Source of the DNA: Nesterenkonia sedimenti
GTDB lineage: Bacteria; Actinomycetota; Actinomycetes; Actinomycetales; Micrococcaceae
NCBI RefSeq assembly: GCF_012641515.1
Contig: NZ_JABAHY010000001.1
Location: 372,001 to 436,000 of the forward strand
Length of the DNA stretch: 64,000 bases
Direction: 5' to 3'
Positions 1 to 8,053 of the stretch are shown here, in pieces (the first letter of the stretch is position 1; the number at the start of each line of letters is the position of its first letter). The notes below the pieces were generated by a model. That model saw nothing but the letters and a program-made list of their open reading frames with translations. It was not told where the DNA came from and made no database searches. The position numbers and the translations under genes are program-made.

Positions 1-944
1 AGCCAGACGAACAACACCGTGATCAACATAGTGATCGTGGTCATCAGCACCACCTGAAGCCCCGTCTCGAGGTCGGTGTGCCGGAAGACGTTATCTCGTA
101 GCGCGATGATCACCGGGAAATGGGCCACATAGACCACGATGGAGCTGCGGCCGCACCATTCGATGAAACGCACCAGGCCCCCGCGGGGCAGCCTGGGGGC
201 CAGCCAGAGCAGCACTGCGATGCCGAGTACCGAGATACCGGCGGCAGCAAAGCTGCCGACCCTGAGGCTTCGGTCGTCGTAGCCCATATGCGCCAGATAG
301 GCGGTGAGCAGCAGCAGTGGCAGCATCAGCAGCCAATGCGTTCTCACCCAACGTTGGATGAGTCGCCCTGCCCAGGCCCCGAGGAAGAAGAACGCCCCGT
401 ACCAGAAGGTACTGCCCAACAGGCCCCCGTGGACGGCATCGGTACTGACATAGGTGGTGATCATCGCCAGGAAGAGTCCGAGGAACCCCCAGCTGTAACC
501 ATGTGGGATATATGCCATCAGGGGCTTGAAGATCATTGCAGCCGAGTAGCACAGCAGCAGTGCCATGAGGAACCAGAGGTAGTCTCCGGTGACCAGCAGT
601 CCCAGCAGATCATTGGGGACACCCACGCCTCCATTGATGAGGAATCCGTAGATGAACATCCATACCAGCAGCGGCCACAGGATTGCGGCGACTTTGCCCC
701 AGATGTACAGCGGCAGCGGCTTGGCCAGTGAGCGGTGCAGCAGCATGCCGGACATAAACATCAGAAGCGGCATCCGGAAAGGCGTGAGGTGGCGGTTGAC
801 ATCGGACCACCATTCCACGGAGGCTCCGGCGATGATCTGACTGTTGGCGTGCAGGATGACCACCAGGAGCACGGCGATGCCCCGGAGAAAATCCATCCAC
901 TGCATTCGGGCAGCCGTCTGTGCGGGTGCGGTCTGGGGTTTCAC
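1..944 (-). CDS. acyltransferase family 3 membrane protein, C-terminus cut by window edge
   Basis: About 314 codons of an integral membrane acyltransferase-3 protein are visible; the C-terminus lies beyond the window. After a short hydrophilic N-terminus it shows the family signature MDFLRGIAVLLVVILHA, with the Arg and His that mark these O-acyltransferases, followed by about eight to ten hydrophobic segments. The family moves acetyl, succinyl or similar groups onto extracytoplasmic glycans. I start it at GTG 944 because the GGAG at its ribosome site overlaps the stop of the DUF2079 gene upstream, leaving an 11-bp gap and implying one transcript with DUF2079 and mptB. A later ATG at the MQWMD stretch is possible. 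An envelope-glycan substrate is inferred from the neighbours. Confidence 0.8.
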   Translation of the reverse strand, partial: MKPQTAPAQTAARMQWMDFLRGIAVLLVVILHANSQIIAGASVEWWSDVNRHLTPFRMPLLMFMSGMLLHRSLAKPLPLYIWGKVAAILWPLLVWMFIYGFLINGGVGVPNDLLGLLVTGDYLWFLMALLLCYSAAMIFKPLMAYIPHGYSWGFLGLFLAMITTYVSTDAVHGGLLGSTFWYGAFFFLGAWAGRLIQRWVRTHWLLMLPLLLLTAYLAHMGYDDRSLRVGSFAAAGISVLGIAVLLWLAPRLPRGGLVRFIEWCGRSSIVVYVAHFPVIIALRDNVFRHTDLETGLQVVLMTTITMLITVLFVW

Positions 945-955
945 GTCGGACAAGG

Positions 956-2443
956 TTACTCCAAGTAATCAGTACACACACGGTGATTGGGGATGTCGCG
1001 GTGCATTACCCAGAGCCCGTGGTCGTCTGCGGTGACAGTTTCGAAGCCGAGTTCCTCGGCGCGGTCGAATGCTTCCTCAGGGGTCAGCGGATCATTGCCG
1101 CCGAGTTCGTCTTCCCAACTATCAATGATCAGCCAGTTGACCTTCTCATCATCGAGTGCCCCGGCCAAGCCCACATGGGTGCGGGTGGTCAGGTGCGGGG
1201 CGGCGGTGTCCGCAGCCTCAACACAGGCGCCGTCGGGGATTTCATCCACTGCCCTCTGGTGAGCAGCCGCACGGTCCGGTGCGGACCACGTCTGTCCGGT
1301 ATAGGTGAAGTGCAGAGGGAAGATGTGGTGCTCACGGGGGGCAGCGAACTGCATGGCTACTCCCCCGATGAGGCTGAGAATGATCAGCCCCGCCGGCAGG
1401 ATCAAAGCCGGCCGGTATTCATCAGCTGCCTTGGCAGAGAATCGACTCCGGATGCGGCGCAGGGTGTCGAAGGCGGCCAGGATGAATATCACTGCCAGGA
1501 TGGCATCGTAGTGATAGACCAGGCCCCAGACAGTCAGCCGGTCGTTGAACAGCCTCGAGAGCAGGATCGGCATGCCGATGAGCACATAGGGCGACGCCAG
1601 CGGCAATAGCCACAGCGGCAGGAAATGCGCGGTGAGCAATGCGATCTTCAGATAGTGGTCCACCAGCACCGGAAGAGCATTCCACGGCTGGGTCAGCAGG
1701 AATACTGCAGCGGCCGAGGCGCTGGGGCCCAGGGCGGTGTAGTCCCAGTAGGAGAATTCTCCATCGGCTGCGAAATGCGGGATCACCACGCCCAGGGCGA
1801 TCCACAGTCCGACCAGACCGGCGATGGCCAGCACAGCCGCCGGCAGCCAATGTCGCCTGATGGCCAGCACCACGGCGATGGCCATCAGGGTCGCGCCCAT
1901 ATCCTCGCGGACCAGCAGCAGCACTGAGGAGAGGATGACCGCCAGCCATGGACGCTGGTGGTGGATGGCCCAGATCACCCAGCCGATGATCGGGACGCCG
2001 AAGGCGATCTCATGGAAGTCCCAGTCGATGAAGGCCTGGAAGGGCCACCACAGCAGCATCGCGGCTGCGGCGAGGATCCCCACCCGGTGGCTGAACCAGT
2101 CACGAACCAGCAGGTACACCGGCACCGCCGCGGAGACGAGCAGGACGATCATCGCCAGGTTGAGCACTCTGGGGTCGTCCCAAATCCAGTACAGCGGGGC
2201 CAGCAGGGCGATGATGGGGTGGAAATGGTCACCCAGGAGGTGGAAACCCTCACCCTTGATCGGCACGATCGGAGCGTCGAATTGTGCGTACTGGCGTACT
2301 GCCTGATCGAAGATCCCCAGGTCGTACCCACGGGCTTCAAAGTTCCGGAACCGCAGCAGAGAATGGGCCAAGTACAGGGCAGCTGCCCCGGCCAAAACGG
2401 CGCAGAGGCTCAGCCAGTGCTTGGCCGGGATGCGCTGACTCAC
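956..2443 (-). CDS. DUF2079 polytopic membrane protein
   Basis: A 495-residue protein with about ten hydrophobic segments and the DUF2079 core. The motif GYDLGIFDQAVRQYAQF near residues 40-56 and the GDHFHPI stretch near residue 71 are characteristic, resembling the first luminal loop of GT-C glycosyltransferases. The biochemical role of DUF2079 is not established; a polyprenyl-phosphate-sugar-dependent transferase is a reasonable guess. It begins with GTG overlapping the stop of the mptB-like gene by 4 bp (GTGA), so the two are translationally coupled, and an acyltransferase follows directly. The context suggests a step in making or decorating lipomannan or another surface glycan. Confidence 0.85.
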   Translation of the reverse strand: MSQRIPAKHWLSLCAVLAGAAALYLAHSLLRFRNFEARGYDLGIFDQAVRQYAQFDAPIVPIKGEGFHLLGDHFHPIIALLAPLYWIWDDPRVLNLAMIVLLVSAAVPVYLLVRDWFSHRVGILAAAAMLLWWPFQAFIDWDFHEIAFGVPIIGWVIWAIHHQRPWLAVILSSVLLLVREDMGATLMAIAVVLAIRRHWLPAAVLAIAGLVGLWIALGVVIPHFAADGEFSYWDYTALGPSASAAAVFLLTQPWNALPVLVDHYLKIALLTAHFLPLWLLPLASPYVLIGMPILLSRLFNDRLTVWGLVYHYDAILAVIFILAAFDTLRRIRSRFSAKAADEYRPALILPAGLIILSLIGGVAMQFAAPREHHIFPLHFTYTGQTWSAPDRAAAHQRAVDEIPDGACVEAADTAAPHLTTRTHVGLAGALDDEKVNWLIIDSWEDELGGNDPLTPEEAFDRAEELGFETVTADDHGLWVMHRDIPNHRVCTDYLE

Positions 2444-4110
2444 TTGTGCAGCTCCTCAGCGGTCTTGGGCTCAGACTCCTGCGCGGCTGAGTCGACTGTT
2501 GCCCGCGGTTCGGCTCTTAGCCGGAGCCGGTGGAAAGTCTCCAGGGCGTAGACCTTCGTGGTGCCGGGGATCCGAAACCTGATCGGTGATTGGAACCAGC
2601 CCTTGGTCCAGACCCAGTGAGTCCCGGGCAGCAGACCGATGAGGATCATGCAGATCACCGAGGTGGTCACTGACAGCTGGATCATCTCCTGGTCCAGGTT
2701 CAGGAAGCTCCAGATGGAGAGCTGATCCTGGGCTCCGTAGCAGATGAAGAAACCGACGGTGAAGATGACCCATTTGGTCTGCCAGTCATTGCGAATCCCG
2801 ATGGCGGCGAACAGTGGCAGCAGCCACAGCAGGTACCAGGGGTGAATAATCGGTGAGAGCACAACCAGGGCGGTGAATGCCCAGGTCATCCGGTGCATGA
2901 CGTGTTTATCGCGGCCGATGAACATCAGCACCAGAACGATGACGACACTGACCAGCCGTCCGATGACCCGGATGGTGTCCAGGGTCCAGTCGGTGTCCTG
3001 GCCGAAGGCGGCCAAGGTATTGCTCACCGCGTCGTCGATGATTCCCATCGGAGACCAGAAGGATTTACCGGTGTCTCCAGTTCCGGCCAGCACCATCAGC
3101 CAGCCGAAGCCGTAGCCGTTGATCCAGCCGACCACCAAGAGCAGTGCCCCGGAGATCCCGGCAGTGTAGAACCAGTATTTGAATTTCGTCAGCCAGTCGG
3201 TCTCCCCCTGCGTCTTGGCTGCAGCCCAGAGCAGTGCGATGAACGGCAGCAGCACCATGGAGATGATCTTCATCCCGATCGAGACAGTGATCAGGACAGT
3301 AGCCAGCACTCCCCTGCCTTTGGCCGCATAGTAGATACCTGCCACCGCGAAGCCCATCATCAGTGCATCGTTATGTGCCGAGGAGATGAAGCTGATGATG
3401 AACAGGGGGTTCGCGCAGGTCAGCCATTGGGCTCGCCCCCCGTGGACTCCGTAATGAGCCGCCAGCTTCGGCAGATAGGCCATCAGCAGGATCACACCGG
3501 CTACACAGGCCAGCCGGAACAGCAGCACCGCGGCATCGACATGGTGGTCGGTCACCCACATTCCTGCGGCTTCGATCCACAGGAACATGGGGCCATAGGG
3601 GGTCTCGGACTGGGCCCACATGGGGTCGGTGCCGAAATGGAACCAGTTGTCCAGCTGAGAGACCCCCTCCTGGTAAGGATCCCGGCCGGTGAGCACCAAT
3701 CGGCCCTGGTTCACATAGGCGTAGACATCCCGGGAGAAGATCGGCACACAGATCAGATGCGGGATCGACCACACTGCGGTGGAGATATTGACCACCCGCA
3801 GAGAGCCCGGAAGCCAGGACTTCCGGTCAGCCTCACGTAGGGCGCGGCCCAGCAGCAGCCAGGCATGGAACATCACCCAGCAGCCCAGGGTCAGGGCGAC
3901 CGTTGAGACGTTGACGCCCCAGTCCTCGGTCCGCAGTGGCCGGACCAGGTCCCAGCGGTTAATACTGGAAGCCCCGGCCAGCCAGCCGACACCGAAGGAG
4001 CCGATGAGCACCAGCAGCGACCCCACCAGTCCCCAGGCCAGGGCAAAGGGCACCCCGGGACTGGTCAGGGTGAGGCGCTGCTGAGTCTCAGCTGCTGGGG
4101 TTCTGGGCAC
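2440..4110 (-). CDS. mptB: polyprenol-phosphomannose-dependent alpha-1,6-mannosyltransferase, MptB-like
   Basis: A 556-residue GT-C type membrane protein with about a dozen hydrophobic helices. The loop SRDVYAYVNQG at residues 127-137, followed by GRDPY, is the conserved acidic loop of the MptA/MptB family, with Asp128 as the likely catalytic acid. Family members extend the alpha-1,6-mannan backbone of lipomannan from polyprenyl-phosphomannose on the outer face of the membrane. The start is GTG 4110; I see no strong ribosome site there. It is the first gene of a three-gene unit with DUF2079 and an acyltransferase. Micrococcus makes succinylated lipomannan, so an assembly-and-decoration unit is plausible, but the exact linkage made cannot be read from sequence. 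Confidence 0.82.
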   Translation of the reverse strand: MPRTPAAETQQRLTLTSPGVPFALAWGLVGSLLVLIGSFGVGWLAGASSINRWDLVRPLRTEDWGVNVSTVALTLGCWVMFHAWLLLGRALREADRKSWLPGSLRVVNISTAVWSIPHLICVPIFSRDVYAYVNQGRLVLTGRDPYQEGVSQLDNWFHFGTDPMWAQSETPYGPMFLWIEAAGMWVTDHHVDAAVLLFRLACVAGVILLMAYLPKLAAHYGVHGGRAQWLTCANPLFIISFISSAHNDALMMGFAVAGIYYAAKGRGVLATVLITVSIGMKIISMVLLPFIALLWAAAKTQGETDWLTKFKYWFYTAGISGALLLVVGWINGYGFGWLMVLAGTGDTGKSFWSPMGIIDDAVSNTLAAFGQDTDWTLDTIRVIGRLVSVVIVLVLMFIGRDKHVMHRMTWAFTALVVLSPIIHPWYLLWLLPLFAAIGIRNDWQTKWVIFTVGFFICYGAQDQLSIWSFLNLDQEMIQLSVTTSVICMILIGLLPGTHWVWTKGWFQSPIRFRIPGTTKVYALETFHRLRLRAEPRATVDSAAQESEPKTAEELHK

Positions 4111-4134
4111 CTGTAGAAATTACCATCATGGTGC

Positions 4135-5577
4135 TCAGATCAGCGGGTACTTCACCGGTTCGGACTGGGCGATGTGCTCCATCACACGGACCACCTGGGC
4201 GGAATAGCCGAATTCGTTGTCGTACCAGACGTAGAGAATCGCTTGGTTGCCGTTGACAATAGTTGCCAGTCCGTCGACGACACCAGCGGCGCTGGAGCCG
4301 ACGAAATCGGTGGAGACCACCTCGGCGGAGTCGATGTAGTCCACCTGACTGTGCAGGGGACCCTCCAGGGATTCTGCCCGCAGGAAGCGGTTGAGGTCCT
4401 CTTTGGAGGCCGGGGCTTTGTCCAGCTCCAGGTTCAGGATCGCCATGGAGACATCGGGGGTGGGCACCCGGATGGCGTTACCGGAGAGTTTGCCGGCGAG
4501 TTCCGGCAGCGCCTTGGCCACGGCCTTGGCAGCACCTGTCTCGGTAAGCACCATATTCAGTGCTGCCGAGCGCCCGCGGCGTTCACCCTTGTGGAAGTTA
4601 TCGATCAGGTTCTGATCATTGGTGTAGGAATGCACGGTCTCCACATGGCCGTGGTCGATGCCATAGGTGTCATGCATCAATTTGGCCACCGGTGTGATGG
4701 CATTGGTGGTGCAGCTGGCCGCTGAGAGCAGTTTGTCGTCATCGGTGATGTCCCCGTGGTTGACCCCGTAGACGATGTTCTTGATATCGCCCTTGCCGGG
4801 GGCGGTCAGCAGCACCCGGGAGGCACCCTTGGACTGCAAGTGCTGGCTGAGGCCCTCCTCATCGCGCCAGATACCGGTGTTGTCGACCACGAGTGCATTG
4901 TCGATGCCGTAGGCGGTGTAGTCCACCTCGGTGGGGTTCGATGCGTAGATCACCTGGATGTAGGTGCCATTGGCGATGATCGCGTTGTTTTCCTCATCAA
5001 CCCGGATAGATCCGGCGAAAGGCCCGTGCACGGAGTCCCGGCGCAGCAGTGAGGCGCGCTTGGCAAGGTCATTGCCCTTCCCCTTGCGGACCACGATGGC
5101 CCGCAGGCGCAGGCCTGATGCCGAGGAGGCGTGGCCGACCAGGATCCGGGCCAGCAGGCGTCCGATCCGGCCGAAGCCGTAGAGGACCACATCCTGGGGC
5201 TCTGCTCGCCCCTGGCCCTGTTTGCCGACGACATCGGCCAGCTCGGTCTGCAGGAAAGCTTTGAGGTCGGAGCCACCGGAGTTCTTGAACTTATTGTTCA
5301 GCCGGGCAAGGTCGATGCTGGCGGCTCCGAGGTTGAGTTCGGTCAGGGCTTGGACCAGCGGAAGAGTTTCGGAGATGGGGAGTTCGATCTCATCGACCTG
5401 CCGAGCGAACCGGTGGGCTTTGAGAATATCGATCGCCGACTGATTGACCAGCTGGCGGCCGTAGATACCGGTAACGACATTGTTTTCCCGGTAGAGCCGG
5501 CCGATCCGCGGGATCATGGCTTCTGCCTGAGCCTCGCGGTCGATCCACTCGTTGAGATGCTTGCTCACTTCGGACAA
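4135..5577 (-). CDS. gap: glyceraldehyde-3-phosphate dehydrogenase, long GapB type
   Basis: A 480-residue GAPDH of the long actinobacterial class (classical enzymes have about 335 residues). Residues 1-125 form an extra N-terminal part; the nucleotide-binding GFGRIGR lies at 134-140, and the catalytic Cys289 is in AASCTTN. The C-terminal WYDNEFGYS is typical. It interconverts glyceraldehyde-3-phosphate and 1,3-bisphosphoglycerate in the cytoplasm. The 480-residue GapB of Corynebacterium glutamicum works mainly in gluconeogenesis, and the length match suggests the same here; cofactor preference is not determined. It is monocistronic as far as visible, lying between rnpB and mptB. Confidence 0.93.
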   Translation of the reverse strand: MSEVSKHLNEWIDREAQAEAMIPRIGRLYRENNVVTGIYGRQLVNQSAIDILKAHRFARQVDEIELPISETLPLVQALTELNLGAASIDLARLNNKFKNSGGSDLKAFLQTELADVVGKQGQGRAEPQDVVLYGFGRIGRLLARILVGHASSASGLRLRAIVVRKGKGNDLAKRASLLRRDSVHGPFAGSIRVDEENNAIIANGTYIQVIYASNPTEVDYTAYGIDNALVVDNTGIWRDEEGLSQHLQSKGASRVLLTAPGKGDIKNIVYGVNHGDITDDDKLLSAASCTTNAITPVAKLMHDTYGIDHGHVETVHSYTNDQNLIDNFHKGERRGRSAALNMVLTETGAAKAVAKALPELAGKLSGNAIRVPTPDVSMAILNLELDKAPASKEDLNRFLRAESLEGPLHSQVDYIDSAEVVSTDFVGSSAAGVVDGLATIVNGNQAILYVWYDNEFGYSAQVVRVMEHIAQSEPVKYPLI

Positions 5578-5631
5578 GGGTTGGTTCCTCCCGGTCGGAC
5601 GTCTTTGTCGGACCCAACTCTATCCAATAAT

Positions 5632-5983
5632 GCGGACAGGTCGGCCGATAAGCCGGGTTCTGTCGAAGGATCATCATCCATCTGGGTTCCGCGTTGCCGC
5701 GGACCTCAAGCAGTCAACCCGGATACTCGGGCGGGCAGCCCTCAAACGTATCCTGCTCGACCTTGCTCCGGATGGGGTTTACCGAGCCGCACCGGTCACC
5801 CGGTGCGCTGGTGGTCTCTTACACCACCGTTTCACCCTTACCCCTGGTGGGGCGGTCTGTTTTCTGTGGCACTGGCCTGCGGGTTACCCCGAGTGGGCGT
5901 TACCCACCATCCTGCCCTGGGGAGCCCGGACTTTCCTCGGTGTGCCGGTGACACACCGCGATGATCTGGCCGACCCGTCCGCC
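5632..5983 (-). ncRNA. rnpB: RNase P RNA, class A
   Basis: The minus strand carries the universal RNase P RNA core: GAGGAAAGUCCGGGCUCC at 5938-5921 (P4 5' half) and the 3' motif GACAGAACCCGGCUUAU at 5664-5648. The ends are set by a 15-pair P1 helix between 5983-5968 and 5646-5632, every position pairing, with one G-U. This catalytic RNA trims tRNA 5' leaders. About 146 nt of its 5' part overlaps the reading frame of the upstream membrane protein on the same strand. No T-rich terminator is obvious after the 3' end. Confidence 0.97.
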
Positions 5984-6680
5984 CCTGAGCGTACCAAGGC
6001 CAGGTCATCAACGCCCATACGAGACCAGTGAGCACCACCAACCAGACCACATACATGGGCCAGGGTCCCAGGTAGTCGATCAAGGATGCTCCCGCTGGCG
6101 GCTCGTTGAGGAAGCCGTAGTTGGTGCCCAGCTGGGCGTTGACCGGGATCAGAATCGCTGCCCAGGCCAGAGCTGCCGCATAAGCGATGAAGAAGTCCCT
6201 CCACCCAGGCCTATGCCCGAACCCCCAGACCAGGGCCAGCGGGACTAGCAGGGCTGCAATATGCAGCCCCCAGTAGAAGGCGAAGTCAATGCTCAGCAGG
6301 TCCAGCTGACTGTGATGCGGGGTGAGCATCGCCTGCGTATTCAAGGTCAGGCCCCAGTAATAACTGATCGCGATTGCCCAGCGGGCCCGCGTGATCAGTG
6401 CTACTGCAGCGATCACCCGCAAGAGATCGGAGTAGTGCAGGGGCAGGGACTCCTGCAGGGTCCAGTTCTCCGGGAGCATGGGAAGTCCGGTCCAGATCAG
6501 GGAGAAGAACAGCAGAATCCAGCCAGCGGCAGGTACTGCATATTGCTCAGCAGCCGTATTGCGGATCCTTCTGGCGAGGATGATCACCACTGCACACAGC
6601 ACCACGGTGACTGCCAGGGTGCCTAAGTGGATGGGGCCGAATTGCTCGTTCACGCCACCTAAGTCTAGGTTCCGGCGCAT
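5838..6680 (-). CDS. TIGR02206 (YwaF-like) membrane protein whose frame runs into rnpB
   Basis: A 280-codon frame. Residues 1 to about 232 form a polytopic membrane protein of the TIGR02206/YwaF family (about 230-240 residues), with six or so hydrophobic segments and the typical LPLHYSDLLR region; its function is unknown. The last 47 codons lie inside rnpB on the same strand and encode a Pro/Arg/Gly-rich tail that looks like translated RNA-gene sequence. The simplest reading is that the normal stop just before rnpB was lost, so the frame stays open until the TAA at 5840-5838. Translating ribosomes would enter the RNase P RNA region of a read-through transcript. The family call is firm; the functional 3' end is uncertain. 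Confidence 0.75.
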   Translation of the reverse strand: MRRNLDLGGVNEQFGPIHLGTLAVTVVLCAVVIILARRIRNTAAEQYAVPAAGWILLFFSLIWTGLPMLPENWTLQESLPLHYSDLLRVIAAVALITRARWAIAISYYWGLTLNTQAMLTPHHSQLDLLSIDFAFYWGLHIAALLVPLALVWGFGHRPGWRDFFIAYAAALAWAAILIPVNAQLGTNYGFLNEPPAGASLIDYLGPWPMYVVWLVVLTGLVWALMTWPWYAQGRTGRPDHRGVSPAHRGKSGLPRAGWWVTPTRGNPQASATENRPPHQG

Positions 6681-6694
6681 GACAGCGGTGTTGC

Positions 6695-6707
6695 TAGGCT
6701 GTCGGGG
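6695..6707 (+). promoter_or_regulatory. -10 box for a probably leaderless yaaA transcript
   Basis: TAGGCT (6695-6700) fits the TANNNT actinobacterial -10 pattern and ends 6 nt before GTG 6707. Transcription would begin at or next to the start codon, giving a leaderless mRNA. No Shine-Dalgarno sequence precedes the GTG, and the -35 is weak. Confidence 0.5.
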
Positions 6708-7471
6708 TGAAAATTCTGCTTCCGCCCAGTGAAGGCAAGACCGCCCCCGACTCCTTCGGTGATAACCGGCTCGACCTCGGCTCCCTTATCTTCCCGGACC
6801 TATGCGAGGCTCGCACCGAGGTGATGGACTCCTTGGCCGAGGTCAGCGCAGGCGAGGACGCCCAGTCAGTGTTGAAGGTCGGGGCGAAAGCTATGGCTGA
6901 GGTCGGCGCGAATACGCAGCTGAGTTCCTCCCCTGCCGCTGAGTCCTGGCAGATCTACACCGGGGTCCTCTACGAGGCGCTGGGGGCGTCGTCGTTGTCT
7001 GAGGCAGAACTCGCCCGGGCAGCCGAGGACGTGTTGATCTTCTCGGGTCTGTTCGGGGTGACAGGGTTCGCCGACAAAATTCCGGTCTATCGCTGTTCCA
7101 TGGATGTGAAGCTGCCGGGCCTGGGGAACCTGGGCATCTATTGGAAGAAGCAGCTGGCTGAGCCGATGGACCGGATGGTCGGTGACCAGCTGGTGGTCGA
7201 CTGCCGCTCGGGCAGCTATCAGAAGACCTGGCCGGGTCCGGCTGAGCAGGTCCTGCAGGTCAATAACTTCACGGAGAAGGATGGCCAGCGCAAGGTGGTC
7301 ACGCATTTTGCCAAGCATGCCCGGGGCGAGCTGACCGGACTGCTGCTGCGTCAGCCCAGGCCGGCGGAGACCATCGACGAGGTTGCCGAGGTCGCCGCTC
7401 AGCGCTGGACAGTAGAGATCCGGCCCGCTGAGGGACGCAAACCCCACCAGCTGGACCTGGTCTCTAAATAA
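6707..7471 (+). CDS. yaaA: YaaA-family peroxide stress protein (DUF328)
   Basis: A 254-residue protein opening with KILLPPSEGKTAP, the N-terminal signature of YaaA/DUF328; the length matches the family. In E. coli YaaA lowers free intracellular iron during peroxide stress and binds DNA; its mechanism is not fully known. The GTG start at 6707 sits 6 nt after a TAGGCT -10 box, so the message is probably leaderless. Its 3' end overlaps the end of cysE tail-to-tail by 8 bp (7464-7471), leaving no room for a terminator between the two convergent genes. Confidence 0.9.
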   Translation: MKILLPPSEGKTAPDSFGDNRLDLGSLIFPDLCEARTEVMDSLAEVSAGEDAQSVLKVGAKAMAEVGANTQLSSSPAAESWQIYTGVLYEALGASSLSEAELARAAEDVLIFSGLFGVTGFADKIPVYRCSMDVKLPGLGNLGIYWKKQLAEPMDRMVGDQLVVDCRSGSYQKTWPGPAEQVLQVNNFTEKDGQRKVVTHFAKHARGELTGLLLRQPRPAETIDEVAEVAAQRWTVEIRPAEGRKPHQLDLVSK

Positions 7472-8051
7472 ACAGGGCCGGATCCAGCTCGTAGTGAGCT
7501 GGGTCCACCAGGGGCTTATGCTCCTCTTCGCGACGTTTGCGATCCTTGGCCGGAACGCCGATCAGCACTGAGTGTGCTGGCGCTGATTTGACCACTACGG
7601 CATTGGCTCCGACGGCTGACTGTTCGCCGATCTCCACCGGGCCCAGAACTTTGGCCCCGGCCCCGACGGTGACGCCATCGTGCAGGGTCGGATGACGTTT
7701 GGTCTGTTCCAGGGAGGTTCCTCCGAGGGTGACGCCCTGGTAGAGCATGCAGTCATCACCGATCTCCGTGGTCTCACCGATGACCACACCCATGCCGTGG
7801 TCAATGAAGAACCGCCGGCCGATCGTGGCTCCGGGGTGAATCTCGATGCCGGTGAGGCTTCGGGTCACCTGGGAGACCACCCGGGCGGGGGTCTTCAGGG
7901 GTTTGACCTGCCACATCTTATGGGCGAGCCGGTGGGCCCAGATAGCGTGCAGTCCGGAATAAGCCAGCACAATCTCGGCGTCCGAACGTGCCGCGGGATC
8001 GTGCTCCCGGGCATTCTTGATGTCCTCGCGCAGTCTGGAAAGGATCCCCAC
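7464..8051 (-). CDS. cysE: serine O-acetyltransferase, short EpsC type
   Basis: A 195-residue serine acetyltransferase. It catalyses acetyl transfer from acetyl-CoA to L-serine, giving O-acetylserine, the substrate of the neighbouring CysK. The hexapeptide-repeat left-handed beta helix is visible from residue 70 on (HPGATIGRRFFIDHGMG, then IGDDCMLYQGVTLGG), including the His residues of the active site. It is the shorter Gram-positive type, lacking part of the N-terminal helical domain of E. coli CysE. It begins 3 bp after the cysK stop, so the two form a cysK-cysE operon that completes cysteine synthesis from sulfide. Confidence 0.95.
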   Translation of the reverse strand: MGILSRLREDIKNAREHDPAARSDAEIVLAYSGLHAIWAHRLAHKMWQVKPLKTPARVVSQVTRSLTGIEIHPGATIGRRFFIDHGMGVVIGETTEIGDDCMLYQGVTLGGTSLEQTKRHPTLHDGVTVGAGAKVLGPVEIGEQSAVGANAVVVKSAPAHSVLIGVPAKDRKRREEEHKPLVDPAHYELDPALFI

Positions 8052-8053
8052 GG

